From Diogma glabrata (lineage: Eukaryota > Arthropoda > Insecta > Diptera > Cylindrotomidae): DNA of 64,000 nt. The translations under genes were made by a program, and so were the position numbers. Positions 50,797 through 61,591 of the stretch are shown piece by piece (within the stretch, counting starts at the first letter, position 1; every line of letters starts with the position of its first letter). The DNA lies in contig OY856187.1 of assembly GCA_963693315.1 (NCBI GenBank), forward strand, positions 109,919,201 to 109,983,200, given 5' to 3'. The notes under the pieces were generated by a model. It did no database searches. It was not told where the DNA came from and saw only the letters and a list, made by a program, of their open reading frames with translations.

Positions 50797-51647
50797 TGGT
50801 ATGAAGTAATTAATATATGGAAAGAGACGGCATGCAAAAGAATCGAGGAAATTCTTACGAGTAGAGATTCAAATATGACTACCATTTTCGAAGAATTGCC
50901 ATTATTTAAATATTTTCAAGCTCCAGAACTGGTAAATTACAACATTTTCAAGAATCACAATTGATTTGAGATTTTTCTGATGAAACCAATTGTGGATATT
51001 TTTTATTGCAGATAACCTACGATTTCTTAAAGAGATATCCGGCACATTGTAGTATATATGAGAAGTGGGAGTAGTTCCTTAAAGTTGAAAAACATTTCAA
51101 ACTAAATTTAGAAATAAAGCCTTATTTGAAAGAGTCCAAAAGTCAAAACACGAACTAACAATAGGTAACTTATTTGTAACCTTAATTTTTATTTGTTTTA
51201 ATTTATCGTAATATTAACCACTCACTTAATGTTTGCTTTTGAAATTTAGATACATACAATTTACAAATGATATATGTCCTACCAGTTATTATGCCTCCAG
51301 CCCTTCAAAAAATGAATCAAAAAGTGATCTACAAAAAGTCTACTATTTCTGATTCGCAGACTAATTTTACAATTAAGGCAGAAGATAGTTCTGATTTAAC
51401 AAAAAAATTGGACTTGATACGTAAAGACAGCAAATTGAAAAAGCAAAAAGTGCAACCACTACTAGGTGTCATTGGAGATGATTTAGACTTCCACCAATTT
51501 TTCGTAATTTTGGACAATCATAAATTTAAGTTTGGAAGTTTCTTAGAGGCTCTCGATATATGCTTCAAAATCTTCCACATTTTCGATCTGGAATACCCCA
51601 AAGCTGCTTATAATCCGTGGATGTTCATCCAAATGTTTTTTTTATAA
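50797..51647 (+). pseudogene. Decayed multi-exon cargo gene of unnamed protein family
   Basis: A first coding segment reads WYEVINIWKETACKRIEEIL and on to FQAPEL, ending at donor CTG|GTAAAT (50931/50932). A 79-bp AT-rich intron ends TTATTGCAG at 51010. The next exon reads ITYDFLKRYPAHCSIYEKWE and then meets TAG. Downstream coding-like sequence (FLKVEKHFKLN) continues in the same frame. After a likely second intron ending AAATTTAG at about 51250, an open segment to 51647 contains LPVIMPPALQKM and ends ...YPKAAYNPWMFIQMFF. The W..V...W...T..RI / P.LI..DF..RYP / A.DI.FK...IF.L.YP....W.F.Q pattern reminds me of a family of uncharacterised arthropod proteins, but I cannot name it. The internal stop argues for decay, unless it lies in an unrecognised intron. 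Confidence 0.5.
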
Positions 51648-52679
51648 TATTGCAACAAAATATGATGATCATATTCCAGCAGTACTGACTTTATGCCACG
51701 ATCTAAAAGAGTCAGCGTAATATTATTTATAACGTAATTATTAACCAGTAATAATTTAATACTAAATATTTCAATATAATTTTAAAATTTTATTATAATC
51801 TATATAATGTACATATTTTTTAAATATAAATTTGTAATAAATGAATTGAGTAACAAATAGTTTTTGGTTTTTTTATTTTCAAAAGTTCACAAAACACACA
51901 ATTTTTTTTTTAAAATTGACAAAAAGGATTGGTTGTTGTGTATTTCAATGGTTTACTATCACGAGCGGTTCTCCTATTATAGATAGGGGTAGTTTTAAAA
52001 ATTACGGCTTTCATATATGTTCAATTTAATGTATCTCAAGAACTAATTGAAATTTGTATTTTGTTTTAAAGGTAAAAGTGAGTCCTTTCCAAAAAAAAAA
52101 TTAAAAGTTACAATTTTTTATTACAAAATAATAAGGGATGTTGATATATTCTTTTATTGTTATTTGTTCATACAAAATTGAGTCAACTGAAGTTATGTCA
52201 TTGTTTTTCTACATAATTTTTAAAAATGATCAAAATTCAACATTTTGGTATTATGTAGAAAAATAATGAAGTTTTATAATTGTGGAGAAAAAAAAACAGG
52301 TATATCAAACCGTCGAACTCTTATTATTTTATGATTTTTTTATAAAAATTACCAAAATTTGTTATTTTGACCTCAGAAAAACCTCACATTTACTTTTAAG
52401 ACAAATAAACATTTTTAAAATCCTTCAAGTAGTTCATTAAATACATAAATTTGAACATACATGAAATCCGTAGTTTTTAAAAATATCCCTAGTATGTATA
52501 TATAAAACCTATAAAGGAAAAACAGCTCGCGGTAAAAAAATTGTTAGTCTAAGAAATGTGTTTTTTTTCTTCCACTGTAAAAAACTTTAAGCAAATCAAA
52601 GAATGTGTGGCAAAACGATGTAACGAATTGTCTGATTTTGACCAATGTCGCAATGTTTACTTAACAAAAGGCTTGAAAC

Positions 52680-52784
52680 CACATACAACAGAAACAGAAA
52701 CAGAATTTCATACAAATTTTACAGAAACAGAATTTTTTCCTGTCAAATTTGTATGAAATTCTGTTTCTGTTTCTGTTGTATGTG
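52680..52784. repeat. Perfect 40-bp-arm hairpin
   Basis: The arm at 52680-52719, beginning CACATACAACAGAAACAGAA, is perfectly inverted at 52745-52784 across a 25-nt loop. Weaker pairing extends outward (GGCTTGAAA against GAATTCCCGGCTTA). This resembles a small MITE. The identical arms would also give a strong RNA stem if transcribed. Confidence 0.9.
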
Positions 52785-53279
52785 AATTCCCGGCTTAAGA
52801 GGTAGTTTAACATATGGTTGAATTCAACTATTACGCAAAGTTGAAGAATGGTTAGTTTAAATAGGCAACTTCGTTAAAAATGTGAATAGTTGTTTCATAA
52901 TTTTCAAAAGTTACCTTAACTTAGCAATTCTTTTGAAATTTTGTTAAATTTACATACATGCTTCGTTATGTGAACGTTAGAAACGTAGTTTAATACAAAC
53001 TAACGTTTTTTTACTATATAGGTGAAAATAACTAAAAAATTGGTTTAGTTTAAATGATTAGCAAAGGTCAATACAACATGCAGGCAATAGTTGATGCCAT
53101 TAGTTAAAATGGACTAGATGCAAGGTTAAAATCTACATAGCAAAAGTAACGTTTAAATTAACTCTAGCAAAATTATTAATATTAAACTTGCGCTTAGCTG
53201 GTTGAAAAACAACCGATTTGCTTGGTTTATGTTAAGTATAGTTTTTGGTGACAATTACCTATATTTTTTTTTCAGTGTA

Positions 53280-54433
53280 TCTACTCCGAATATACATTTG
53301 GATGGTTTAATCTTAAGATCATATTCATCTAATCTCTGAAAGAGCAACCTCAAGTGCTGAATATGTTCTTCTACTGACAAACTTTTAATTAAGATATCAT
53401 CCAAATATGCGTAGGCAAAGTCCAATCCTTCCAGTACTTTGTTTATAAACCGTTGAAAGGATTGGGCGGCATTTCTTAGCCCAAAAGGCATCCTTATAAA
53501 TTCAAACAACCCAAACGGAGTTGTTATAGCCGTTTTGTAGACGTGCTCTTGGGCCACCGGTATGTGGTGGTAAGCCCTAACTAGATCTACCTTCGAAAAA
53601 ATGGAAGCACCGTTTAAATTCATTGTAAAATCCTGAATATGTGGGATTGGGTAACGATCTGGTATCGTACAAGCGTTCAAAGCCCTATAATCGCCACATG
53701 GTCTCCAATCATTGTCATCTTTTTTCTTCACTAAGTGAAGCGGAGATGACACACTACATTGAGAGGTTCTGCAAATTCCTAAATTAATCATATGCTGGAA
53801 TTCTCCCTTTGCTAGGTCGTGTTTGACGTTATCAAGCCGTCGAGGTTTGATATAAGGAAGGGGACCTCTGATATGGATATGGTGAACAATATTATGTTTG
53901 GGTGGTAAAGTATAATTGGGCCCTGCTGTTAGTGATGAAAAGTCACGAAGTAGCTTCCCATACTCATTTGACATGGTAAATAATTTTGGGGTTGGTGTAT
54001 TTGTCATGGCAGAAATTGCCTTTACTGATATTGACGTATAGTCGTCGATCAGTTTTCTTCCCTTTAAATCAACTAAAAGATTAAACGTAGATAGCAAATC
54101 CGCTCCTATTATTGGTCGATTAATCTTGCCTACTGTAAATACATGTGGAAAATTTCTCCTTAGACCTAAGTCAACGTTAAGTAGTTGAGTACCGTACTTT
54201 TTTATTTGGCTACCATTAGCAGCAGTTAAACACTGGTCGACATTTGATTTATTTCGCGGAAACTTACTATTAGGAACAACCGATACATCTGCTCCGGTGT
54301 CGATAAGAAATACTAATTTTGTTAATTTGCATTTAACAAAAAGGCGGAGCGATTTAAATGGACCGTTAGTAGCTGCAGTGGCAGCAGCCTTAATTAGTTT
54401 TTTGAATCTCTGTTTTCGGAATCGAAATTGCAT
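53280..54433 (-). pseudogene. pol: gypsy pol, upstream part: protease and reverse transcriptase, cut by insertion
   Basis: Counted from the methionine at 54433, residues about 40-130 form an aspartic protease with [12 protein letters not shown] and the later IIGADLL. Residues about 205-385 form the reverse transcriptase with [50 protein letters not shown] and the catalytic YLDDIL. The frame then runs off the family sequence at GVDT because of the 4.65-kb insertion, adding five unrelated residues and a stop. Pol is in the -1 frame relative to gag and is reached through the slippery site at 54397-54403, so the first methionine need not be used. This segment itself has no internal stop. Confidence 0.93.
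54394..54403 (-). promoter_or_regulatory. Programmed -1 frameshift site at the gag-pol junction
   Basis: On the minus strand the gag frame reads TCA AAA AAC TAA. This is the canonical heptamer A AAA AAC in the correct phase with a gag stop immediately after it (TAA at 54396-54394). Pol continues in the -1 frame as TTC AAA AAA CTA. The heptamer, its phase, the adjacent stop and the frame of pol all agree. A downstream stimulatory structure was not worked out. Confidence 0.8.
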
Positions 54434-55273
54434 GGCCGGATACAGCGGTGTGCATTTTGTCCGTATTTATGATGATAAAAACAAGATGGGTACCTAGCTA
54501 CCTGCTTTTAAGAACGGAAATTCTTGTTTTTACTGTTCCAAGGTTGAGCATTGTATCTTGGAGAACTAAAACGAACATGGGTTTTGTTATTATTTCTACT
54601 AGGAGAACGGGATCTATTAAAGTTATAGCTGGGGGTGGTATTATGATTCACCGAATTAATTTTCAATTCTTTTAGTTTAGAATCAATTAGTTTTTCCACA
54701 TTTAATAAAATATTCTGAGCTGTACCATTATTTATTTCAGAAACAAATGGTGTCTGATTAGTTTCATGAATTTTATCGGCTATTTTTTGCAGAGAGACAA
54801 TATCATCTTTAGTAGCTGCAGCTAAAATTGCATTATATTGTGCTGGTAATCCATTTTGCCAAATTTGTTTTAATAGGTCCTTTGTCAAGGTTTGAGATGT
54901 TCCTACTAGATTTTCTAGAATACTGAGAGGGGGTGTCATCGCCCATGGCGACACTATCTAAGAGTTTGGAAATTCTCTTTTTCTCACTCTCCGTGTGACG
55001 ATCTAAAATTGTAGTTTTAATTGTATTATATTTATCCGTAGTTGGTGGCGTATTAACTAAATCGGTAACTGTCATTAAAACGTCTTCAGGGAGAGATGTG
55101 AGAATGTGATGATATTTTAAGTCATCGCTTTTGATATTATTGATAACGAAAGTTGAATTAACTAGCGAAAACCACGTACTTGGACTGCTTCTACAGAAGC
55201 TTGGCATTTTCACTCGCGCGAATGTGTCAGTCTCAACTTTAACATTAGGGTTGTTTGCACCGTCGTTTGGCAT
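54394..55273 (-). pseudogene. gag: gypsy gag, broken by a frameshift and one stop
   Basis: The start codon at 55273 opens a frame with MPNDGANNP, then SPSTWFSLVNSTF and KYHHILTSLPEDV, which fits the matrix/capsid-like part of insect gypsy Gag. Around 54928-54933 a run of C on the coding strand marks a frameshift, after which LENLVGTSQTLTKDL and IWQNGLP continue. An in-frame TAA at 54508-54510 then separates the body from a zinc-knuckle-like region, [15 protein letters not shown] plus PC (about 54480-54430). This is the variant CxYHxxxxxxxxxxC...C form found in insect gypsy elements rather than CCHC. Gag ends at 54394 beside the slippery site. It cannot be translated whole as it stands. Confidence 0.88.
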
Positions 55274-55841
55274 TTTAAATTATTATATATATAAAAAAAT
55301 TTTCTTTTTACTTCACTAAACCCTTCTTAAAATAATCAACTGTTTAAATATTATTTCAAATTATATTGAAGTGAAACATATTTATTCCAATACCTTTGTA
55401 TCTCAAATATAGTTGTAATAAGAATACAGTTGTTACAGAAATAATTATTATTAAAGTTAGGATAAAATAAAATTATTACCTATTCCTTTCTATAAGTTTT
55501 AAATATTATTATTAATTTTTAATTATTATTAAAATATTTAAACTAAAACATAAAAATATTTACTTGAAAATTGTTCTACAAAATATCTTCAAGATGATGC
55601 CGATGTATAATGTATTTTTCTTCGTTTATAATTACTGTACGCCATTTACTGTTAGCCATTATTTTTATCCCAATATTTCGCAGGTATTGAAAATGATGTA
55701 TATTATTGAAGAGCCATGTTGAATTAATGTTGTATCTTTAAATTCTGGTATTTCTTACTATGGTTATCCGGAATTGTTGTATAAATTTACTATGCTTATC
55801 CGGAATTGTTGTATAAATTTTTGTTGTACAAATCAGCGATA
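55274..55841 (-). other. gypsy untranslated leader
   Basis: This AT-rich, non-coding stretch lies between primer site and gag start. It contains a two-copy tandem repeat (TATCCGGAATTGTTGTATAA, at about 55766 and 55798). Confidence 0.7.
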
Positions 55842-55870
55842 TGCGTGTTCAAATCACGTCGGGGTCACCA
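55842..55870 (-). other. Primer-binding site complementary to tRNA-Trp
   Basis: One base inside the 5' LTR the minus strand reads TGGTGACCCCGACGTGATTT and continues GAACACGCA. This is complementary to the last 29 bases, including CCA, of the metazoan tRNA-Trp as I recall it, with one mismatch in the T loop. The extent of pairing is longer than the usual 18 bases. Confidence 0.85.
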
Positions 55871-55871
55871 A

Positions 55872-56188
55872 TATTGTTGTATATTTTAATATATTGTTGC
55901 TTTTGTTGGTTAAATTAAAAATACACAACAACTTATATTTTTATTCTTTTTTTATATTTCATTTTAATAAATTTATTTACAGAGATTTTTATAATAAACT
56001 TTTATTTTATTTACCATTTAATAATAATGTCATTCGACCACAGTTGATACAAATGGAATGACCGAGAGAAAACAAAATATGAAAAATAGAAAAATATAGT
56101 ATTTTGTTTTTCAAAATAAGAGTTGCCCGATTTATACATTGATGTGCTGGGTGCGTTTATATTGTGGTGTAATTTTGAATACACTACA
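55872..56188 (-). repeat. 5' LTR
   Basis: This is the same sequence as 46455-46763 apart from three transitions and an 8-bp tandem duplication (AGAAAAAT) near 56083. It should contain the element's promoter, but no core motif can be assigned with confidence. Confidence 0.95.
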
Positions 56189-56192
56189 AGCT

Positions 56193-56330
56193 CTCCTTCA
56201 GCTACTACCACTTAGATTAGATTATAGTCTACTATGCAGTTAAGCTACTCAGATGAGGTTATGGTCCTAGGCATCATTCTCGACAAAAGATTAAATTGGT
56301 ACCTATACACATTTAACAAAAGAATTTGAT
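56193..56330 (+). pseudogene. LINE reverse-transcriptase fragment (LOA/Jockey-like)
   Basis: A plus-strand frame reads SDEVMVLGIILDKRLNWYLY. This matches the LGI.LD..LNW block that follows the catalytic part of LINE reverse transcriptases. It lies just outside the gypsy target duplication and is cut off on both sides. It may belong with the RNase H fragment at 59016-59560, separated from it by the LINE at 56.6-59.0 kb. Confidence 0.55.
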
Positions 56331-56588
56331 AAGGCTATCATTTCTTTTGGCAATGTTTTGGCGAGACTTTTATTTTCTATACAGATTGCATCAGCTGGAT
56401 TATTGGCAATTAGTTTTGTTTTGTTTTCTTCAAATTTCTCACAATTTGTTGTTCACTTTTTATTTTGTTATTATTTTTTCATCTTATCATGATATATTGG
56501 CATATGTCATATTTTATTGTATGGTAAGATTTTTTGCTTAGTTATCTATTCTTTAATAAAACATAAAAAACAAACTTTTGATACATAT
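56331..56588. other. AT-rich spacer, possibly LINE leader
   Basis: No coding content is evident; it precedes the start of the next LINE frame. Confidence 0.35.
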
Positions 56589-59010
56589 ATGGCAGTACAA
56601 CAAAAACGATATAAGTCTGCAAGTGGTAAAGCAAATATGCGCAATTCACCCGCCCATAAAGCGGCATATCCACGTTATTTCCAGGGACAACACATATAGG
56701 AATCAAAAACAAATTTTAAAATACATATTCAAAACATCTGCGGATTGAACGCTAACCATGACAACGTGCAACATCATCTTGAGCATAAGAAACCGAACAT
56801 TCTATTTCTTACAGAAACACAAGTTTCTGAAATTTTTTATAACAATAGCTTTAAGCCGGTCCCCCAACAAACGTAACCCAAACTTTTTTAATTTACTGAC
56901 AAAAATTGTGGACGAGGTTAGAGCGAAGTCCCCTAATTGTGAGGTTATCGTTACCGGTGTCTTTAACGTCCACAACAAATCATGGTTGGAATTCTCCAAA
57001 TCGACCGACGATGTTGACAATAGTGGAAAACTGGCAGACATTTTTGCCGCTTTTATCTGTCTATCTCCCAAATTGTTAACCGCCCAACTTTCACTCGCCG
57101 TAATGGTGATGTAAATAGTTTTCTTTTAGACCTCTATCTTACCACAATGCAAGATATTACGAGTGTCGATGTCGCGAAAGGTATAGTATTGGAAATTCTG
57201 ATCATTATATAATTTCATCAGTTATCAAAACGGATTTACTTAAAACTACAGCTTCCAAACCCCGTAAAATATTTCACTACTCAAAAATGGATAATAGTGG
57301 TCTTCGAAAGTTCTTACATGGTTTCCTTTTCGACGGCCATTGATTTTACACTGATAATGTAAATGTTTCTTCTCAAAACTTTACAGAAACCATCCAATTT
57401 GCTATCAATAAATTCGTTCCTTTCTCCATAGTAAAACACAAACAAAAATACTTGTATTCGAAAGCTGCCAAAGCGGCACTTAGAAACAAACGTAAATCAT
57501 TTAATATATGGAGTCATAACAAAACTCCCTCTAATCGATCCCAATATCTAAAGGCCAACAAAATATCTAATCAGATTATCTCAAACGAAAAGTCCGAAAT
57601 TGACAGAGCGAAAGCCTCAAAACTTACGTCTATGTCTGTTTCTGACAAGAGTTTCTACAGTGCATTAACTCTTTAAATTCTGGTTTAAAATTTTCTATTC
57701 CCCCTATTATTGATGGTGATTTAATCGTCAATGATCCCGCAAGAAAAGCTAGCTTGTTCGTTGAACGCTTTGCTCTGAACTCCACTGTTTTGGAAACTCC
57801 TAAAGAAATACCCCAAATCCAGTCTTCAGGAGTTACTAAGAATGAACTCCACTTCAAACCCAAAATAGTCGCCAAACTTTTGAAGGGGTTAAACATCAAC
57901 AAATCCCCAGGAATCGGCAACATTCCACCCATTATTTTAAAAACCTTTTCCAAAGAACTTGTACCAACTTTGACTAAGACATTCTACCAATCCTACAAAT
58001 CTGATATATTTCCCTCGTGCTGGAAGTTGGCAAATGTCCAGCCTGTCCAAAAAAGGGACTAAAATCCGAAATCTCAAATTATAGGCCAAAAGCTTTACTA
58101 TCGGTCCTATCCAAAGTCTACGAGCATTATATTAATACACACATTTCAAAATTTCTGGAAGTAAATCATTTAATAGCCGACAGCCAATACGGCTTTCGAA
58201 ACAAAAGATAAATTACCGATGTATTAAACCATGTAGCGCATTGTTGGAACAGCATACTTGATAAAGGTGGTTAAACATACTTTATTGCTTTAGACATCTC
58301 CAAGGCATACGATCGAGTCTGGCATGCCAATTTAATCAACAAGCTCATTGCGTATGGTTTTCATTCCAATGTTGTGAAGCTGATTCAAAATTTTCTATCC
58401 AACCGATACATTTCGGTCTCCTCAGACGGATTTTCGTCTGAGCCTAAACTAATTAATGCTGGTGTACCTCAAGGCTCAGTATTGTCCCCAATTCTATTTT
58501 TGATTTATACCAACGAATTGGTGAAAATCACCAGCATCCCAGTAAATAGTTTGGCCTCTGTTCAAAAGCGGGCTATACGAATTGTGGGTGATCGAAATTT
58601 GACACCAAAACTTGATTCTCTACAACATCGTCGCTCTCGAGGTCAGCAATCGTTGTTTTCACAAATATCGTCATCAACAGTGCTCAGATGAAATCAGCAG
58701 CATCATGCCTCAAACTTATTCTTACCCCCGTTCCACTCGGCAATTGGCTAGTGCAACTACTAACCAGTCAAACGGTCGAGATCCCGCGCTGTCATAGCAG
58801 AAAGGCTTCATAGTCCAAACTGCATACAAATGGAATAGTTTGCGGAATCCAAAGTCTCATGTGGTTTCAATCCGCATAGGTTTCTAAAAAGCGTTCATCA
58901 ATACTCCATGGCGCCAGTTGTTTTGGGACCTACGTCTTAAAAGGTATTTATGTGTTGTTGTGACACATATTGTAAACCCTATAACACAACACTTTTTATT
59001 TAAAATTAAA
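56589..59010 (+). pseudogene. APE-type LINE ORF2, decayed (endonuclease and reverse transcriptase)
   Basis: From the ATG at 56589 the frame shows a stop at 56697 and then HIQNICGLNANHDNVQHHL and ILFLTETQ, the start of an apurinic-type endonuclease. A broken GVFNVHNKSWL block follows near 56960. After further shifts, 57754-58062 has KIVAKLLKGLNINKSPG and FPSCWKLANVQPVQK. Then come NYRPKALLSVLSKVYE, ALDISKAYDRVWHANL (motif A) and GVPQGSVLSPILFLIY (motif B). The segment with the catalytic YADD is missing: the text jumps from NELVKITSIP to SLASVQKRAIRIVGD. A C-terminal DEISSIMPQTYSYPRSTRQ block is present. Many stops and shifts exclude function. The 3' end near 58985-59010 is A-rich, and a copy of the 3' end is at 19790-19850. 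The clade (Jockey/I/CR1 group) is inferred. Confidence 0.85.
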
Positions 59011-59015
59011 AAAAT

Positions 59016-59560
59016 AGTGGCATTCCGGGCAACATAAAAGCGGATGAACTTGCAGGGGTGGGAGCGAGCATGAAATTTCCAGGTCCAGAATCCTCATTAG
59101 GGTTATCCAAAACATTTGCCTTGTCACTATAAAAGGCCGATGTCGACCTCAAGGTGGAATGCCTCTTCTACAGGTAGGCAAACTAAGATGTTTATCAGCA
59201 TTTCCGAAAACAAATTTAATTTTCTCTAAAGTTTGAAGAGGAAAACTCTCAGGACTGTGACGGGTGTCCTTACAGGACATGGAAATCTAAATAAACATCT
59301 CTTTACCATGGGACTTAGTAAAAGTCCTATGTGTGGTGTTGTTATGAAGAGGAGTCAGAGCTAGGATTTTGGGCTCTGGCACCGTAGAGGCTGGCAGACT
59401 CAAACTGTCACCAATACAGTTGGTATTGGATTTAATTAAACTTACAGAAAGGTTTATGGAATAGTTGTTTTGAGACCAAACTCGGACACGGCGCTATGGA
59501 GCGTAGAATCTGCGTGCCAGGACAAGTTCTGCCTCGTGCAATCTGTCCAACCCTTTCTAA
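59016..59560 (+). pseudogene. LINE RNase H and C-terminal fragment (LOA/Jockey group)
   Basis: SGIPGNIKADELAGVGAS matches the GH.GI.GNE.AD.LA block at the end of LINE RNase H domains. After shifts, VTGVLTGHGNLNKHLFTMGL and CGVV match the cysteine-bearing tail of LOA/Jockey-type ORF2. It is broken by several stops and frame changes. Confidence 0.7.
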
Positions 59561-59825
59561 TATAATCTAATCTGTATGATTGTGCCATACATCTAATTGC
59601 AAAACAGTGTAAACCGTTTTTGAATTTGTTTCTGCAAGAATATTTTTTCTTGAGCTTAACTAATTTTACTGAGGTGTTTAATGAAGTAGTTCATTCACGA
59701 GCAAAATTTTTCTGCAAATGTGTGAGAGAATAAAATTTATTAAATTGGTCAAAATACATGTATTAATTTCAAAGTTTAAAACGCTTCTTATCACTACTTT
59801 TGATGAGATGCTTTTCTTCGCTTTA
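59561..59825. other. AT-rich DNA, no gene seen
   Basis: Nothing supported. Confidence 0.4.
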
Positions 59826-60012
59826 AAAATAAAAAAAATAAACTAAAAATTTAAAAAATACACTTTTTGAAATACGAACTAAAACGTAAAAAATAAATTT
59901 TGCATTGACACAACGTTATGTTGCAAAGAAACAAACGGTATATGTTCGTACAAACCTTAAGTCTTTTATAAATATTCTTTCTTTGAAATATTTAAATATT
60001 ATTTAACACAAT
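59826..60012 (+). repeat. Diverged arm of the foldback element seen at 11403-12010
   Basis: AATTTAAAAAATACACTTTT, ACGAACTAAAACGTA, AATAAATTTTGCATTGACAC and the later GTCTTTTATAA...CTTTGAAAT match the left arm at 11415-11520 with substitutions and a 39-bp insertion (about 59920-59958). Only one arm is present, so this is an older, broken copy. Confidence 0.75.
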
Positions 60013-60488
60013 TTAAATAATTTTAAAATTTAAATATTATTTAACAATTCGTTTATCTGATTTCAAAGACTAAACATCAATTTAAAATTTTATCCTATAT
60101 ACATATATAGTTAAAAAGCATATCATTGTTGACAATAAATATAGATCAAAGGAAAATAAAAGAATTTATTGATTTATAAAGAAAAAAAATTGAAAAATAT
60201 AAATAATAGGAAATCATACTGAATATTAACTAGAAAGTTAATTAACGGATTAAAAGAGATTACGTGTACCTCATATTATTAGTACTGTAGTCTTTGTTTA
60301 AATTGAAGTGTTGTGCATTACTACTTTACTACCAAATAAATCTGTCTTGTTGTGCATATTTTACAAATTAAAAAAGTGAACAAAAGTAAACATAAAAAAT
60401 GAATTTCTAAAATCTGAAATAAATTAATCGATTAAGAAATTGTTTTAAATTCCATACCGTTGTTTACGATCAACCTGATTATAACATT
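60013..60488. other. AT-rich DNA, includes the probable 5' UTR of the next LINE
   Basis: No coding content is evident. The LINE presumably begins somewhere here; I could not define its first base. Confidence 0.4.
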
Positions 60489-61451
60489 ATGAGTAGCTGT
60501 TTTACATGTGGTGATAAGGTCGATAGATCCATAAAAAATAAATCAATATCGTGTTCTCAGTGTAGTCACATTTTTCATGTTCATTGTGAAGGTGTTAATG
60601 ACGTGAATAATAAAAATAATTGGAAATGCCAGTCTTGTGTCAAAAGTTTATTAGCTAAAAGTGATAATATGACCTCTTCCAGCCAACTATCTCCTAATAT
60701 AAGTGAAACTATAACTTCCTTAAAACAGGATATAGATATCATAAAAAATAAACATAATGAATTCTTAAAATTAATTGAGCAACAGCAATTAACGTTTGGT
60801 GATTCGTTAACAAATATTCATGCAAAACTTGATCATATTATGTCACTTGAATCTAAAATAAATAATAACGTCAACCAAATCGATGCCTTAAAAAATGAAA
60901 ATCTGGATATAAAAGTGAATTTACAAGCTACTATTGCGAGATATGACATACTAGAAAAAAATTGTTTTTCGGCATATTTGCAAATTTATGGTGTTCCAAT
61001 AATTAAATCTGAAAATTTGATACAAGTGGTTACAAATATTTTTAAGTACGTTGGATGTGACTTTGATGAAAGGGAAATAAAATACGTTCATCGTAATAAA
61101 GCGAGATCTGATATTAAACCAATTACCGTTGAATTACACAATAAATACAAAAAGCGAGAAATTCTACTAGCAGCAAAAATTAAAAAAGCATTTAAGGCAA
61201 CGGAGATTAAATATCAACAGGAAACAAAAATATTCTTGGCGGACTACTTATCTCCACACAAAAAAGCGCTATTGTTTGACACTAAGATAGCACTCCAACC
61301 TACTAAAGATGTCAATCAGCATATATTCAAATATGTGTGGGCCAATCATGGCAACGTGTATTGTAAAAAGTCGGATTCAGATGATGTCATTAAAATTTCT
61401 TCTTCGGTTGATTTAAATAAAATAATTGCCGAAAATAATCTACATAATTAA
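60489..61451 (+). CDS. LINE ORF1 protein with PHD finger, coiled coil and FP-C-like domain
   Basis: This intact 320-residue frame opens with a PHD-type zinc finger: C4, C7, C22, C25, H30, C33, C47 and C50 follow the Cys4-His-Cys3 pattern, with W45 before the last pair. Residues about 70-160 are heptad-like and rich in Leu, Ile, Lys and Asn, as expected of a trimerising coiled coil. Residues about 160-310 (YLQIYGVP, YVHRNKARS, YLSPHKKALLF, IFKYVWANHGNVYCKK) fit the nucleic-acid-binding domain shared with baculovirus FP proteins and found in many insect LINE ORF1s. By family analogy it packages LINE RNA. It lies 140 bp upstream of ORF2 on the same strand. The annotated ATG is the first in frame and keeps the whole finger. 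Confidence 0.88.
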   Translation: MSSCFTCGDKVDRSIKNKSISCSQCSHIFHVHCEGVNDVNNKNNWKCQSCVKSLLAKSDNMTSSSQLSPNISETITSLKQDIDIIKNKHNEFLKLIEQQQLTFGDSLTNIHAKLDHIMSLESKINNNVNQIDALKNENLDIKVNLQATIARYDILEKNCFSAYLQIYGVPIIKSENLIQVVTNIFKYVGCDFDEREIKYVHRNKARSDIKPITVELHNKYKKREILLAAKIKKAFKATEIKYQQETKIFLADYLSPHKKALLFDTKIALQPTKDVNQHIFKYVWANHGNVYCKKSDSDDVIKISSSVDLNKIIAENNLHN

Positions 61452-61591
61452 CTTCTGAAACATATTTTTACCCAGCAGTTTATTTTAAGTTTAAACTAAT
61501 TAAACTTTTTCAACTTATAATCTACTTATTCAATATTTTTCTTTTTGTTTAATTCTTATACTATATTTACTTTTTTTTTTAGTAAACTAAG

